A DNA stretch of 11,839 bases. Source: Bacteroidales bacterium. GTDB lineage: Bacteria > Bacteroidota > Bacteroidia > Bacteroidales > UBA932. The notes beneath the pieces were generated by a model. The model was not told the origin of the DNA. It was given only the letters and a program-made list of their open reading frames with translations, and did not search any database. Positions 6,745 through 11,839 of this stretch are shown here, one piece after another (position 1 is the stretch's first letter; each line of letters opens with the position of its first letter). Where the stretch lies: NCBI GenBank assembly GCA_017548445.1, contig JAFYZZ010000080.1, forward strand, positions 1-11,839. The letters are read 5' to 3'. Position numbers and translations under genes: made by a program.

Positions 6745-6817
6745 TGGAGCATAGGAGAATCGAACTCCTGACCTTTTGAATGCCATTCAAACGCTCTACC
6801 AACTGAGCTAATACCCC
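6745..6817 (-). tRNA. tRNA-Ala, anticodon GGC
   Basis: The 73-base gene folds into a full cloverleaf. The acceptor stem is GGGGTAT with ATGCTCC, and includes the G3-U70 pair that is the identity element of alanine tRNAs; the discriminator is A73. The D stem is GCTC/GAGC with loop AGTTGGTA. The anticodon stem is TTTGA/TCAAA with loop ATGGCAT, so positions 34-36 are GGC (reads GCC/GCU). The T arm is AGGAG TTCGATT CTCCT. The variable loop is AGGTC. CCA is not encoded (CTAAAA follows), so it must be added after transcription. Confidence 0.97.
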
Positions 6818-6829
6818 GTTTGCGGATTG

Positions 6830-6859
6830 CAAAGGTACTACTTTTTTTTGAACCTGCAA
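6830..6859 (-). promoter_or_regulatory. Promoter of tRNA-Ala
   Basis: On the minus strand TTG (6857-6859) is followed after exactly 19 bases by TACCTTTG (6830-6837), an exact TAnnTTTG box. The mature 5' end is 12 bases further on, so the 5' trailer to be removed by RNase P is only a few bases long. Confidence 0.75.
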
Positions 6860-6881
6860 GGAATTCGGCAGAAAAAGAACG

Positions 6882-6889
6882 TATCTTTG
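6882..6889 (+). promoter_or_regulatory. -7 box for the HAD phosphatase gene (leaderless arrangement)
   Basis: TATCTTTG ends 4 bases before ATG 6894, so transcription should begin at or within a base or two of the start codon. No clear -33 TTG is present at 19-21 bases upstream. Confidence 0.6.
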
Positions 6890-6893
6890 CGAT

Positions 6894-7550
6894 ATGAAGT
6901 ATAAACTGGTCATATTCGACCTGGACGGGACGCTCGTCGATACGATCGCGGACCTGGGTACGGCGGTGAACGTGGCGCTGCGTGCGCGGAACCTGCCGGA
7001 GCACACGATGGAAGCGTATCGGGGAATGGTGGGGCACGGGGTGCGCAACCTGGTCAGGAGTGCGATGCCGGAAGGGATGCGCGGGAACGAGGCGGCCCTG
7101 GACGACCTGCTCTCTCTGTTCCTGGACTACTATATCGCTCACATCGACGACCTTTCGCGGCCTTATCCGGGCATTCCGGAGCTGCTTGCGGAGCTTTCCG
7201 CTGCAGGTGTGAAGCTGGCCGTGGCCTCTAACAAGTTCCAGGCGGGTGCCGAGAAACTGCTGCGCCGCACTTTCCCGCAGATTGTCTTTTCAACCATCTC
7301 CGGTGGCCGCCGGGACGCGCCGCTGAAGCCCGATCCGGCCATCGTGGACGGCATCCTGGAGCGGGCGGGCGTCTGTCGGGAAGAGGCCGTCCTGGTGGGC
7401 GATTCGGCGACGGACATCGCCACGGCGGCGGCTGCAGGCGTGGCTTGTATCGCCGTCAGCTGGGGCTTCCGTCCGAAGGAGGCGCTGTCGGCGGCGGGGC
7501 GCATCGCCGATTCCGTGCCGCAGCTGCGCGGGATGCTGCTGGAATCATAA
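6894..7550 (+). CDS. HAD-superfamily phosphatase, phosphoglycolate phosphatase-like
   Basis: The 218-residue protein carries all four HAD motifs. These are FDLDGTLVDT with nucleophile Asp9 and acid/base Asp11, VASNK (Ser112/Asn113), LKPDP with Lys145, and VGDSATDI with Mg-binding Asp170 and Asp174. The helical cap at about 17-90 and the sequence YPGIPELLAEL are those of Gph/PgmB-like subfamily enzymes, which remove phosphate from small metabolites such as 2-phosphoglycolate. Exact substrate is uncertain; pyrophosphatase or sugar-phosphate phosphatase roles are equally possible. It starts directly after a promoter box and is followed by the FMN-binding gene, which has its own promoter 33 bases downstream. 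Confidence 0.88.
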   Translation: MKYKLVIFDLDGTLVDTIADLGTAVNVALRARNLPEHTMEAYRGMVGHGVRNLVRSAMPEGMRGNEAALDDLLSLFLDYYIAHIDDLSRPYPGIPELLAELSAAGVKLAVASNKFQAGAEKLLRRTFPQIVFSTISGGRRDAPLKPDPAIVDGILERAGVCREEAVLVGDSATDIATAAAAGVACIAVSWGFRPKEALSAAGRIADSVPQLRGMLLES

Positions 7551-7560
7551 GTATGCGGTA

Positions 7561-7591
7561 TTGACAACGGGCATTATTCTTGCTATCTTTG
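7561..7591 (+). promoter_or_regulatory. Promoter of the FMN-binding protein gene (leaderless arrangement)
   Basis: TTG (7561-7563) and TATCTTTG (7584-7591) are 20 bases apart, a near-ideal Bacteroidota promoter. The box ends only 5 bases before ATG 7597. Confidence 0.72.
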
Positions 7592-7596
7592 CGGCT

Positions 7597-7974
7597 ATGA
7601 AACGTTTCTTTTTCCTCATTTTGTGCGTATTCCTGTGCCTGCAGTGCACGGCCGCTTCCAAGAAACCGAAGAGTTTCGTCGTCAATACCGAGAAACTCGG
7701 CAAGGAGGTGATGGGTTATGCCGGGACCACCCCGGTACAGATCACCGTCACGGACGGCAAGATTGAAAAGGTCGAGGCCCTGCCGAACAGCGAGACGCCC
7801 GGCTTCTTCCAGCGCGTGCTGGACAGTCCCATCTTCACGGCGCTGAACGGAAAGACCATCAAGGAAGCCTCCGAAGTCAAGCTGGACGCCGTGAGCGGCG
7901 CGACTTATTCTTCGAAGGCTGTCATCGAGAACATCCGCCTGGGCCTGCAGGAGGCGGCCAAGAAGGCGAAGTAG
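7597..7974 (+). CDS. Exported single-domain FMN-binding protein with covalent flavinylation motif
   Basis: The 125-residue protein has an N-terminal hydrophobic signal (MKRFFFLILCVFLCLQC) that could be a signal peptide or a loose lipobox with Cys17. One FMN_bind domain follows at about 35-118, as in RnfG/NqrC. It contains VQITVTDGKIEKVEALPNSE and the motif D-A-V-S-G-A-T at residues 97-103 followed by YSS. In this family Thr103 of DxxSGAT is the site to which ApbE attaches FMN by a phosphoester bond outside the cytoplasm. I infer an extracytoplasmic electron carrier. An in-frame TTG at 7561 is rejected because it is part of the promoter. The stop codon abuts that of the convergent permease gene with no base between. 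Its redox partner is not in the window. Confidence 0.88.
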   Translation: MKRFFFLILCVFLCLQCTAASKKPKSFVVNTEKLGKEVMGYAGTTPVQITVTDGKIEKVEALPNSETPGFFQRVLDSPIFTALNGKTIKEASEVKLDAVSGATYSSKAVIENIRLGLQEAAKKAK

Positions 7975-8763
7975 TTATTTCCTTGTGAACAGGAACACCG
8001 TGAGCGGCAGCGCGATGATGGCCATCGTGGCGCTGACCGGCAGGTAGATTCCGAAGTTCACGTATTCCACCACCACATAAGTGATCAGCAGCAGCCCGAC
8101 TCCCATCGCGCTGGAGAGCAGGTAGTGCTTGCGGATGTCGGTGCTCTTGCAGATGATGCGGCTGAGGTTCGGTACGCCCAGGGAGATGAAGCCGATGGTG
8201 CCGCAAATGCTCACGGCCGAGGTCACCAGGAACATAATCATCGTCAGGCTCACGGCCTTGCGCCAGGCGGGCAGTTCGGTCTCGCCGCGGAAATGCCGCG
8301 TGAGGTCTCCGTGCGAGCCGATGGCGAAGGCGAGGCCGACACCGAACAGCGCCAGCGAGAAGAGGATGTCGCCGGTGGTGACGCCCTCCAGGTGGAAGTT
8401 GGCGGCGCCCCAGAGGTAGTACTGCTTGAGCAGGTCGCCGGTGGGCGCGTTCGTGACGACGATGGTGCCCAGCGAGCCGATGAAGGTTCCGAAGATGATG
8501 CCGAAGGTAATCAGGTTCTGCGTGGAGACCTTCAGGGTCACGAAGAAGCAGATGATGGTGCAGATCAGCGTGCAGACGAAGGATCCGACGGTCAGCGAAC
8601 ACCAGCCCGACATCGTGGCCGCGGCGGCGCCCAGGCAGGCGGCGCTGCCCAGCCCGAGGGAATAGACGTCCCCGAGCTGGTTGCGCCACAGGTATTGCAT
8701 CTGGATGCCTCCGACGGGCAGGGCTATGCCCGACAGCAGCACATAGAGAAGGCTCAGGAACAT
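7975..8763 (-). CDS. BtuC/FecCD-type ABC transporter permease, N-terminally short
   Basis: The 262-residue protein is all hydrophobic helices. It matches vitamin B12/siderophore permeases: VLLSGIALPVGGIQMQYLWRN, the QLGDVYSLGLGSAACLG region, LKQYYLWGA, GTIGFISLGVPNLSRIIC (coupling region for the ATPase) and a normal C-terminus ALPLTVFLFTRK. Family members have about 320-350 residues. This protein begins where E. coli BtuC is near residue 60, so the first membrane helix and the RLPR segment are missing. The in-frame bases upstream encode no hydrophobic stretch. The start is 4 bases after the stop of the BtuB-like gene, so both are under the riboswitch; B12 transport is inferred from that. It may be a 5'-truncated remnant or a shortened permease. 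No ATPase or binding protein is adjacent. Confidence 0.85.
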   Translation of the reverse strand: MFLSLLYVLLSGIALPVGGIQMQYLWRNQLGDVYSLGLGSAACLGAAAATMSGWCSLTVGSFVCTLICTIICFFVTLKVSTQNLITFGIIFGTFIGSLGTIVVTNAPTGDLLKQYYLWGAANFHLEGVTTGDILFSLALFGVGLAFAIGSHGDLTRHFRGETELPAWRKAVSLTMIMFLVTSAVSICGTIGFISLGVPNLSRIICKSTDIRKHYLLSSAMGVGLLLITYVVVEYVNFGIYLPVSATMAIIALPLTVFLFTRK

Positions 8764-8767
8764 CCCG

Positions 8768-10600
8768 CTAGAATTTGAACGTGAAGCCGCCGAGCACGGA
8801 ACGTCCCGGCATCGGGTAATTGCGTACCAGTTCGTAGCGGTAGTCCAGCAGGTCCCTGACCGTGACGTTCAGGCCCAGCACACCGACGTTGCCCAGCGTG
8901 AAATCCTTGCGCAGCGAGAGGTCGAGCGTGTTCCAGTCCGGCATTTCGCCGGAGGCGTCGAAGCGGCCGCCGCGCCAGTTCCAGAGGGCGTCGAAACGCC
9001 AGCCGGCGAACTCGACGTCACCGGCGAGCACGACGGTGTTCTTCGCGACATAAGGGACTTGCTGGTCGAAGGAGTAACTGTCCGGGGTCTTGTCCACGGC
9101 GGACTGCCGGGCATAGCGGGCGGAGAAACCGCCGGCGAGCCGTCCGTCGTCATAGCGCAGGTTCAAGGAGGTGTCGGCGCCTTTGGCCTGCACGATACCG
9201 ATGTTGTAGGGCAGCCAGACGTTGTAGTCGTCCGGCATCGGAGCGGAGATGATCTTGTTCTGCAGATAGTTATAGAAACAGTCGGCCTTGAGCCCCAACG
9301 ACCATGTGTCGCTCAGGGTCGTGTTCCAGTCGATGCCGATGTCGGTCAGCCAGGCGTCCTCCGGTTTCAGGTCAGGATTGCCATAACCCGGATAGTAGAG
9401 CTCGTTGAAGGTCGGGGCGCGGAAGGCGCGGCGGCCGAAGGCCACGAGGTCGAAGCCCTCGAAGAGGGTGACGCGCAGGTCCAGGGAAGGGGAGAGGCTG
9501 TTCAGTCCCTTGGCGCCCTTGTCGAAAGTGCCGCGATACTCCAGGGCCAGGTCGGCCTGGAAGCGCTCGAGCCGGATGGCGGAGGCCAGGGCGCTGATGA
9601 CCGCCGTGCGGGCGGCGTCATACAGGCCGGGGGACTTCAGCGCGCCGCGCTCGAGGTCGGCGGCAAGGGAGATGCCCCACCAGTCGGTGAGCCGGAAGGT
9701 GTGCGAGGAGTTCAGCTGGAAGTCCGTGAAGTTGTAGTCGCTGTCGCCCCAGGTGCTCTGGTAGTAGATCTTGTCGTAGGCGCCCTTGGCGCTGAGGTTA
9801 AGGGTGTACAGGTCGGAGAAGGCTTTGCGCAGGGAACCCTGCACGACGACGTTCTTGTCCTGCTGGCGGTCTTCGGAAGGCCAGGTGAGCGAGCCGGGCG
9901 TGCCGCGGTCGGAGGCGTTGTAGTAAGCTTTCGCCTGCCACTCGCCGCCATCCAGGGTGCCGAAGAGGTCGAGGCCCGTGCGGATCTGCTTGAGGTCGTT
10001 GCCCGTGCGGCGGACGCCGGCTTTTGTGGCGCCTTCGGTACGGGGAATGAACTCGTCTGCAATCGGGAAATCACCCTTGGTGACGATGCCGGCGCCGTGG
10101 ACGCTGAGGGCTACGCGCTCGGAAAGTTTCACGTCGAAGCGCGCCGAGGGCTGCCAGGTGCTGAAAGAACCGGCCTGCAGGCCTACACGGCCCGCGAAAC
10201 TGCGGTCGCCAAAGACCGGCTTCGCTGTCCGGAATGACACACTGTTCTGCGCGTAGTCTATGACTGCGTTGCCGAGGACTTCAAGCGGCAGCATCCCGAG
10301 GTCGTTCTGTCCGCTCTGGAAATTGCTGACGCGCACGCCGTCCAGGTAGATGTCGGTGTGGGGAGTGCCGAGGCCCCTCAGGCTCACGCTTTTCAAGCCC
10401 GCGAGGCCGCCGTAGTCGCTGATGCCGAGTCCGGGAATGCGAAGGAGTGCTTCTGCGGCCGTCCCGTCGGCGTGCAGAGCAACGGTGTCCGTCCTGGACA
10501 CCACGACGCCCTTGTCGGCCACGATGGTCACGGCCTGCAGGGTGTCCGGCGTTTCTGCCACCAGCAGACCCGCCGCGAACAAAAGGGAGGATAAAAACAT
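8768..10600 (-). CDS. btuB: TonB-dependent outer-membrane receptor for cobalamin (BtuB-like)
   Basis: The 610-residue protein has a short signal peptide (MFLSSLLFAAGLLVA) and a TonB-box-like segment QAVTIVADKG at about 22-31. A plug domain follows at about 30-135 (AAEALLRIPGLGI, LKSVSLRGLGTPHTDIYLDGVRV). The rest is a 22-strand-type barrel (RRAFRAPTFNELYYPGYGNPDLKPE is the signature central stretch), ending with the outer-membrane C-terminal phenylalanine (GGFTFKF). It would import corrinoids across the outer membrane using TonB energy. The size is that of BtuB, not of the much larger SusC/RagA proteins. The call of cobalamin as substrate rests mainly on the cobalamin riboswitch directly upstream. 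No BtuG-like surface lipoprotein or SusD partner is encoded next to it. The permease gene follows after 4 bases. Confidence 0.92.
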   Translation of the reverse strand: MFLSSLLFAAGLLVAETPDTLQAVTIVADKGVVVSRTDTVALHADGTAAEALLRIPGLGISDYGGLAGLKSVSLRGLGTPHTDIYLDGVRVSNFQSGQNDLGMLPLEVLGNAVIDYAQNSVSFRTAKPVFGDRSFAGRVGLQAGSFSTWQPSARFDVKLSERVALSVHGAGIVTKGDFPIADEFIPRTEGATKAGVRRTGNDLKQIRTGLDLFGTLDGGEWQAKAYYNASDRGTPGSLTWPSEDRQQDKNVVVQGSLRKAFSDLYTLNLSAKGAYDKIYYQSTWGDSDYNFTDFQLNSSHTFRLTDWWGISLAADLERGALKSPGLYDAARTAVISALASAIRLERFQADLALEYRGTFDKGAKGLNSLSPSLDLRVTLFEGFDLVAFGRRAFRAPTFNELYYPGYGNPDLKPEDAWLTDIGIDWNTTLSDTWSLGLKADCFYNYLQNKIISAPMPDDYNVWLPYNIGIVQAKGADTSLNLRYDDGRLAGGFSARYARQSAVDKTPDSYSFDQQVPYVAKNTVVLAGDVEFAGWRFDALWNWRGGRFDASGEMPDWNTLDLSLRKDFTLGNVGVLGLNVTVRDLLDYRYELVRNYPMPGRSVLGGFTFKF

Positions 10601-10650
10601 ATTTGTGCGTCGCTATGGCGGCCTGACCCCGGGCCTCCGGTATCAACTTC

Positions 10651-10753
10651 GTCCGTGGCAGGTATTCGGACTCTTTTTCAATTACCGTTGCGGGCACAGC
10701 TCCGGGTTCTCACCGGATTCCCCTTTCTGGTTGCAAGGCAACACGCCACGAAC
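10651..10753 (-). ncRNA. Cobalamin (AdoCbl-type) riboswitch controlling btuB
   Basis: The minus strand carries the conserved class core: GGGAATCCGGTGAGAA, then CCGGAGCTGTGCCCGCAAC and GGTAA, at about 10682-10723. The B12-box equivalent GAATACCTGCC follows near 10656-10668. The closing P1 helix is formed by CGTGGC (10745-10750) and GCCACG (10654-10659), extended by G-T-T against G-A-C with one GU pair. About 50 bases remain between the aptamer and the btuB ATG. They contain GC-rich self-pairing pieces (CCGG/CCGG, GGCC/GGCC) but no T-run, so control at translation start is more likely than by termination. Bound cobalamin would switch the operon off. Confidence 0.95.
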
Positions 10754-10759
10754 TGACCA

Positions 10760-10790
10760 CAAAGTTAATTAATTATTTTATTTGCACAAA
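10760..10790 (-). promoter_or_regulatory. Promoter of the riboswitch-btuB-permease transcript
   Basis: On the minus strand TTTG (10787-10790) is followed after exactly 19 bases by TAACTTTG (10760-10767). Both elements match the Bacteroidota consensus perfectly. Transcription would start near 10753, exactly where the extended P1 stem of the riboswitch begins. Confidence 0.85.
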
Positions 10791-10805
10791 ATCAACAAAA
10801 ATATA

Positions 10806-10834
10806 TTGTTTTTCAATAATTATTTATATCTTTG
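10806..10834 (+). promoter_or_regulatory. Promoter of the OB-fold protein-flotillin operon
   Basis: TTG (10806-10808) and TATCTTTG (10827-10834) are 18 bases apart. The ATG is 26 bases after the -7 box, leaving an A-rich leader of about 20 bases. Confidence 0.7.
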
Positions 10835-10860
10835 CGGAAACAAAACACAAAACTAGCCTT

Positions 10861-11520
10861 ATGATTGAATGGTGGAATTCCCTTGAACCGGCGATGAAAG
10901 TCCTCTGGGCGGTAACCCTCTCGGCTTCGCTGGTTTTCGTCATCCAGACCGTGATGACCTTCCTCGGTGCGGCCGGGGACAGCGATTTCGACATCAATTC
11001 CGACTTCGATGCGGATGCGCCGGGCGACCTCGCCGACGGGTCCGTGGACGTGGGCGGAGGTCCTGACGCGGGCGGCCACGACGTGGCTCACCCGAGCACG
11101 GGGATGAATCTGCTCACCTTCCGCAACTTCGTCAATTTCCTCCTGGGCTTCGGCTGGACGGCCATCCTGCTGAAGGACAGCATCCCTTCCACCGGCGTAC
11201 GCCTGCTGATCGCCATCGCCGTGGGCGCGGCGCTCGTGGCCCTGGTGATGCTGCTCTTCAAGTGGCTCACGGATATGCAGGAGTCGGGCAACATCAACGT
11301 TTTCAAGTCGGCGGTGGACTGCCAGGGCACGGTGTACCTGACCGTGCCGGGCGAGCGCGCCGGCGAGGGCAAGGTGCAGATCACCATCAACAACGCCGTG
11401 CGCGAGTACGCGGCCGTGACCGACGGTCCCACGCTCAAGACCGGCACCCGCATCCGCGTGGTGGAGGCCGTCAGCGCCAACACCCTGCTCGTGGAAGAAA
11501 TCAATTCGTTCATCATCTAA
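10861..11520 (+). CDS. YqiJ/NfeD-like membrane protein with C-terminal OB-fold domain
   Basis: The 219-residue protein has a membrane helix at about 12-37, then an aspartate-rich linker at about 39-78 (it includes DSDFDINSDFDADAPGD). Two helices follow at about 85-105 and 112-136. A soluble OB-fold-type beta barrel at about 148-215 includes CQGTVYLTVPGE, GKVQITINNAVREYAAV, LKTGTRIRVVEAV and TLLVEEI. The same layout is found in E. coli YqiJ and NfeD-type partners of flotillins, and a flotillin gene indeed starts 13 bases downstream. The NfeD serine-protease domain is absent, as in short NfeD/YqiJ forms. The role is membrane-domain organisation with the flotillin; details are not established. 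Confidence 0.85.
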   Translation: MIEWWNSLEPAMKVLWAVTLSASLVFVIQTVMTFLGAAGDSDFDINSDFDADAPGDLADGSVDVGGGPDAGGHDVAHPSTGMNLLTFRNFVNFLLGFGWTAILLKDSIPSTGVRLLIAIAVGAALVALVMLLFKWLTDMQESGNINVFKSAVDCQGTVYLTVPGERAGEGKVQITINNAVREYAAVTDGPTLKTGTRIRVVEAVSANTLLVEEINSFII

Positions 11521-11533
11521 TAACCTTATCGAT

Positions 11534-11839
11534 ATGGAACTTTACCTCATCCTCATCATCGTGGGCGTGCTCTTCGTGACCTTCACGGCCATCCTCGCCC
11601 GCTACAAGCGCTGCCCCTCGGACAAGGTGCTCGTCATCTACGGCAAGACCGGCCGCGACGCCTCGGCCAAGTGCATCCACGGCGGCGCCGCCTTCATCTG
11701 GCCCGTGTTCCAGAGCTACCAGTTCCTGGATCTCAACCCGATCTCCATCGAATGCAACCTTACCAACGCCCTGTCCAAGCAGAACATCCGCGTGGACGTG
11801 CCCTGCCGCTTCACCGTGGGTATCTCCACGGAGCCGGAG
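11534..11839 (+). CDS. Flotillin/SPFH-domain protein (5' part, cut by the right edge)
   Basis: The 102 residues visible start with a membrane-inserting helix (ELYLILIIVGVLFVTFTAIL), then RYKRCPSDKVLVIYGKTG, which opens the SPFH/PHB domain. Next come GGAAFIWPVFQSYQFLDLNPISIECNLTNALSKQNIRVDVPCRFTVGIS. This matches the N-terminus of bacterial flotillins of the YqiK/FloT type, which form oligomeric membrane microdomain scaffolds. ATG 11534 is the first start after the stop of the OB-fold gene and gives the expected short N-terminus. The coiled-coil part lies beyond the window. It is probably co-transcribed with and functionally paired to the upstream protein. Confidence 0.92.
   Translation, partial: MELYLILIIVGVLFVTFTAILARYKRCPSDKVLVIYGKTGRDASAKCIHGGAAFIWPVFQSYQFLDLNPISIECNLTNALSKQNIRVDVPCRFTVGISTEPE

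Noticed and set aside
7561..8763. A functional link between the FMN-binding protein and B12 uptake (for example cobalt-corrin reduction)
   Set aside because: The genes are convergent, have separate promoters, and only the B12 genes are behind the riboswitch; adjacency alone is not enough.
9059..10237. 392-residue plus-strand open frame opposite btuB
   Set aside because: It is an antisense shadow made of Gly/Val/Glu repeats typical of reverse-complemented GC-rich coding; btuB is complete on the other strand.
1..11839. CRISPR array, insertion sequence, rRNA or integron
   Set aside because: No regularly spaced direct repeats, no transposase or integrase coding and no rRNA-like sequence were seen; the only tandem repeat of note is the operator pair at 5028-5070.

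Overview
This window looks like chromosomal DNA of a high-GC member of the Bacteroidales. Three things point there. First, almost every intergenic gap holds a promoter of the Bacteroidota type: a TAnnTTTG box at -7, often with a TTG or TTTG about 19 bases upstream. Second, genes lack Shine-Dalgarno sequences, and several start only a few bases after the -7 box. Third, the proteins include a SusC-like TonB-box receptor, CarboxypepD_reg-like and DUF2975 families. Most genes are visibly GC-rich (two sampled 60-base lines gave 72-73% GC). The genus cannot be fixed from sequence alone; Rikenellaceae-like or uncultured Bacteroidales lineages would fit.

Layout. Positions 1-3782 are read on the minus strand. 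A penicillin-binding-protein-like serine hydrolase is followed by a purine nucleoside phosphorylase (deoD-like) 10 bases later. Then come msrA (methionine sulfoxide reductase) with its own promoter, and the 5' part of priA, which runs off the left edge. This PriA appears to have lost its Walker A motif. At 3783-3843 a compact divergent promoter with an inverted repeat separates the serine hydrolase from a plus-strand, membrane-anchored Ntn-type amide hydrolase (3844-4977).

Positions 4978-6743 hold a self-contained three-gene unit: a DUF2975 membrane protein, a small YozG-like XRE regulator and an exported CarboxypepD_reg-like protein. The genes are joined by two ATGA stop/start overlaps. Two tandem, closely related palindromes 22 bases apart lie just upstream of its promoter. 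The unit ends in a hairpin terminator facing the 3' end of a minus-strand tRNA-Ala(GGC). It is visibly less GC-rich than its neighbours (42-52% in four sampled lines), so it may have been acquired. This is the most system-like part of the window: a probable autoregulated membrane sensor/regulator module with a surface or periplasmic effector.

Positions 6894-7974 (plus) carry a HAD phosphatase of the phosphoglycolate phosphatase type and a small exported FMN-binding protein with a covalent flavinylation motif. Positions 7975-10767 (minus) are a vitamin B12 uptake locus: a good promoter, a cobalamin riboswitch, a BtuB-like TonB-dependent receptor and, 4 bases later, a BtuC/FecCD-type permease that lacks its usual first transmembrane segment. 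No ATPase or binding protein is present in the window. Positions 10806-11839 (plus) start a YqiJ/NfeD-like OB-fold membrane protein and flotillin operon, with the flotillin gene cut by the right edge.

No insertion sequence, integrase, CRISPR array or rRNA was seen.
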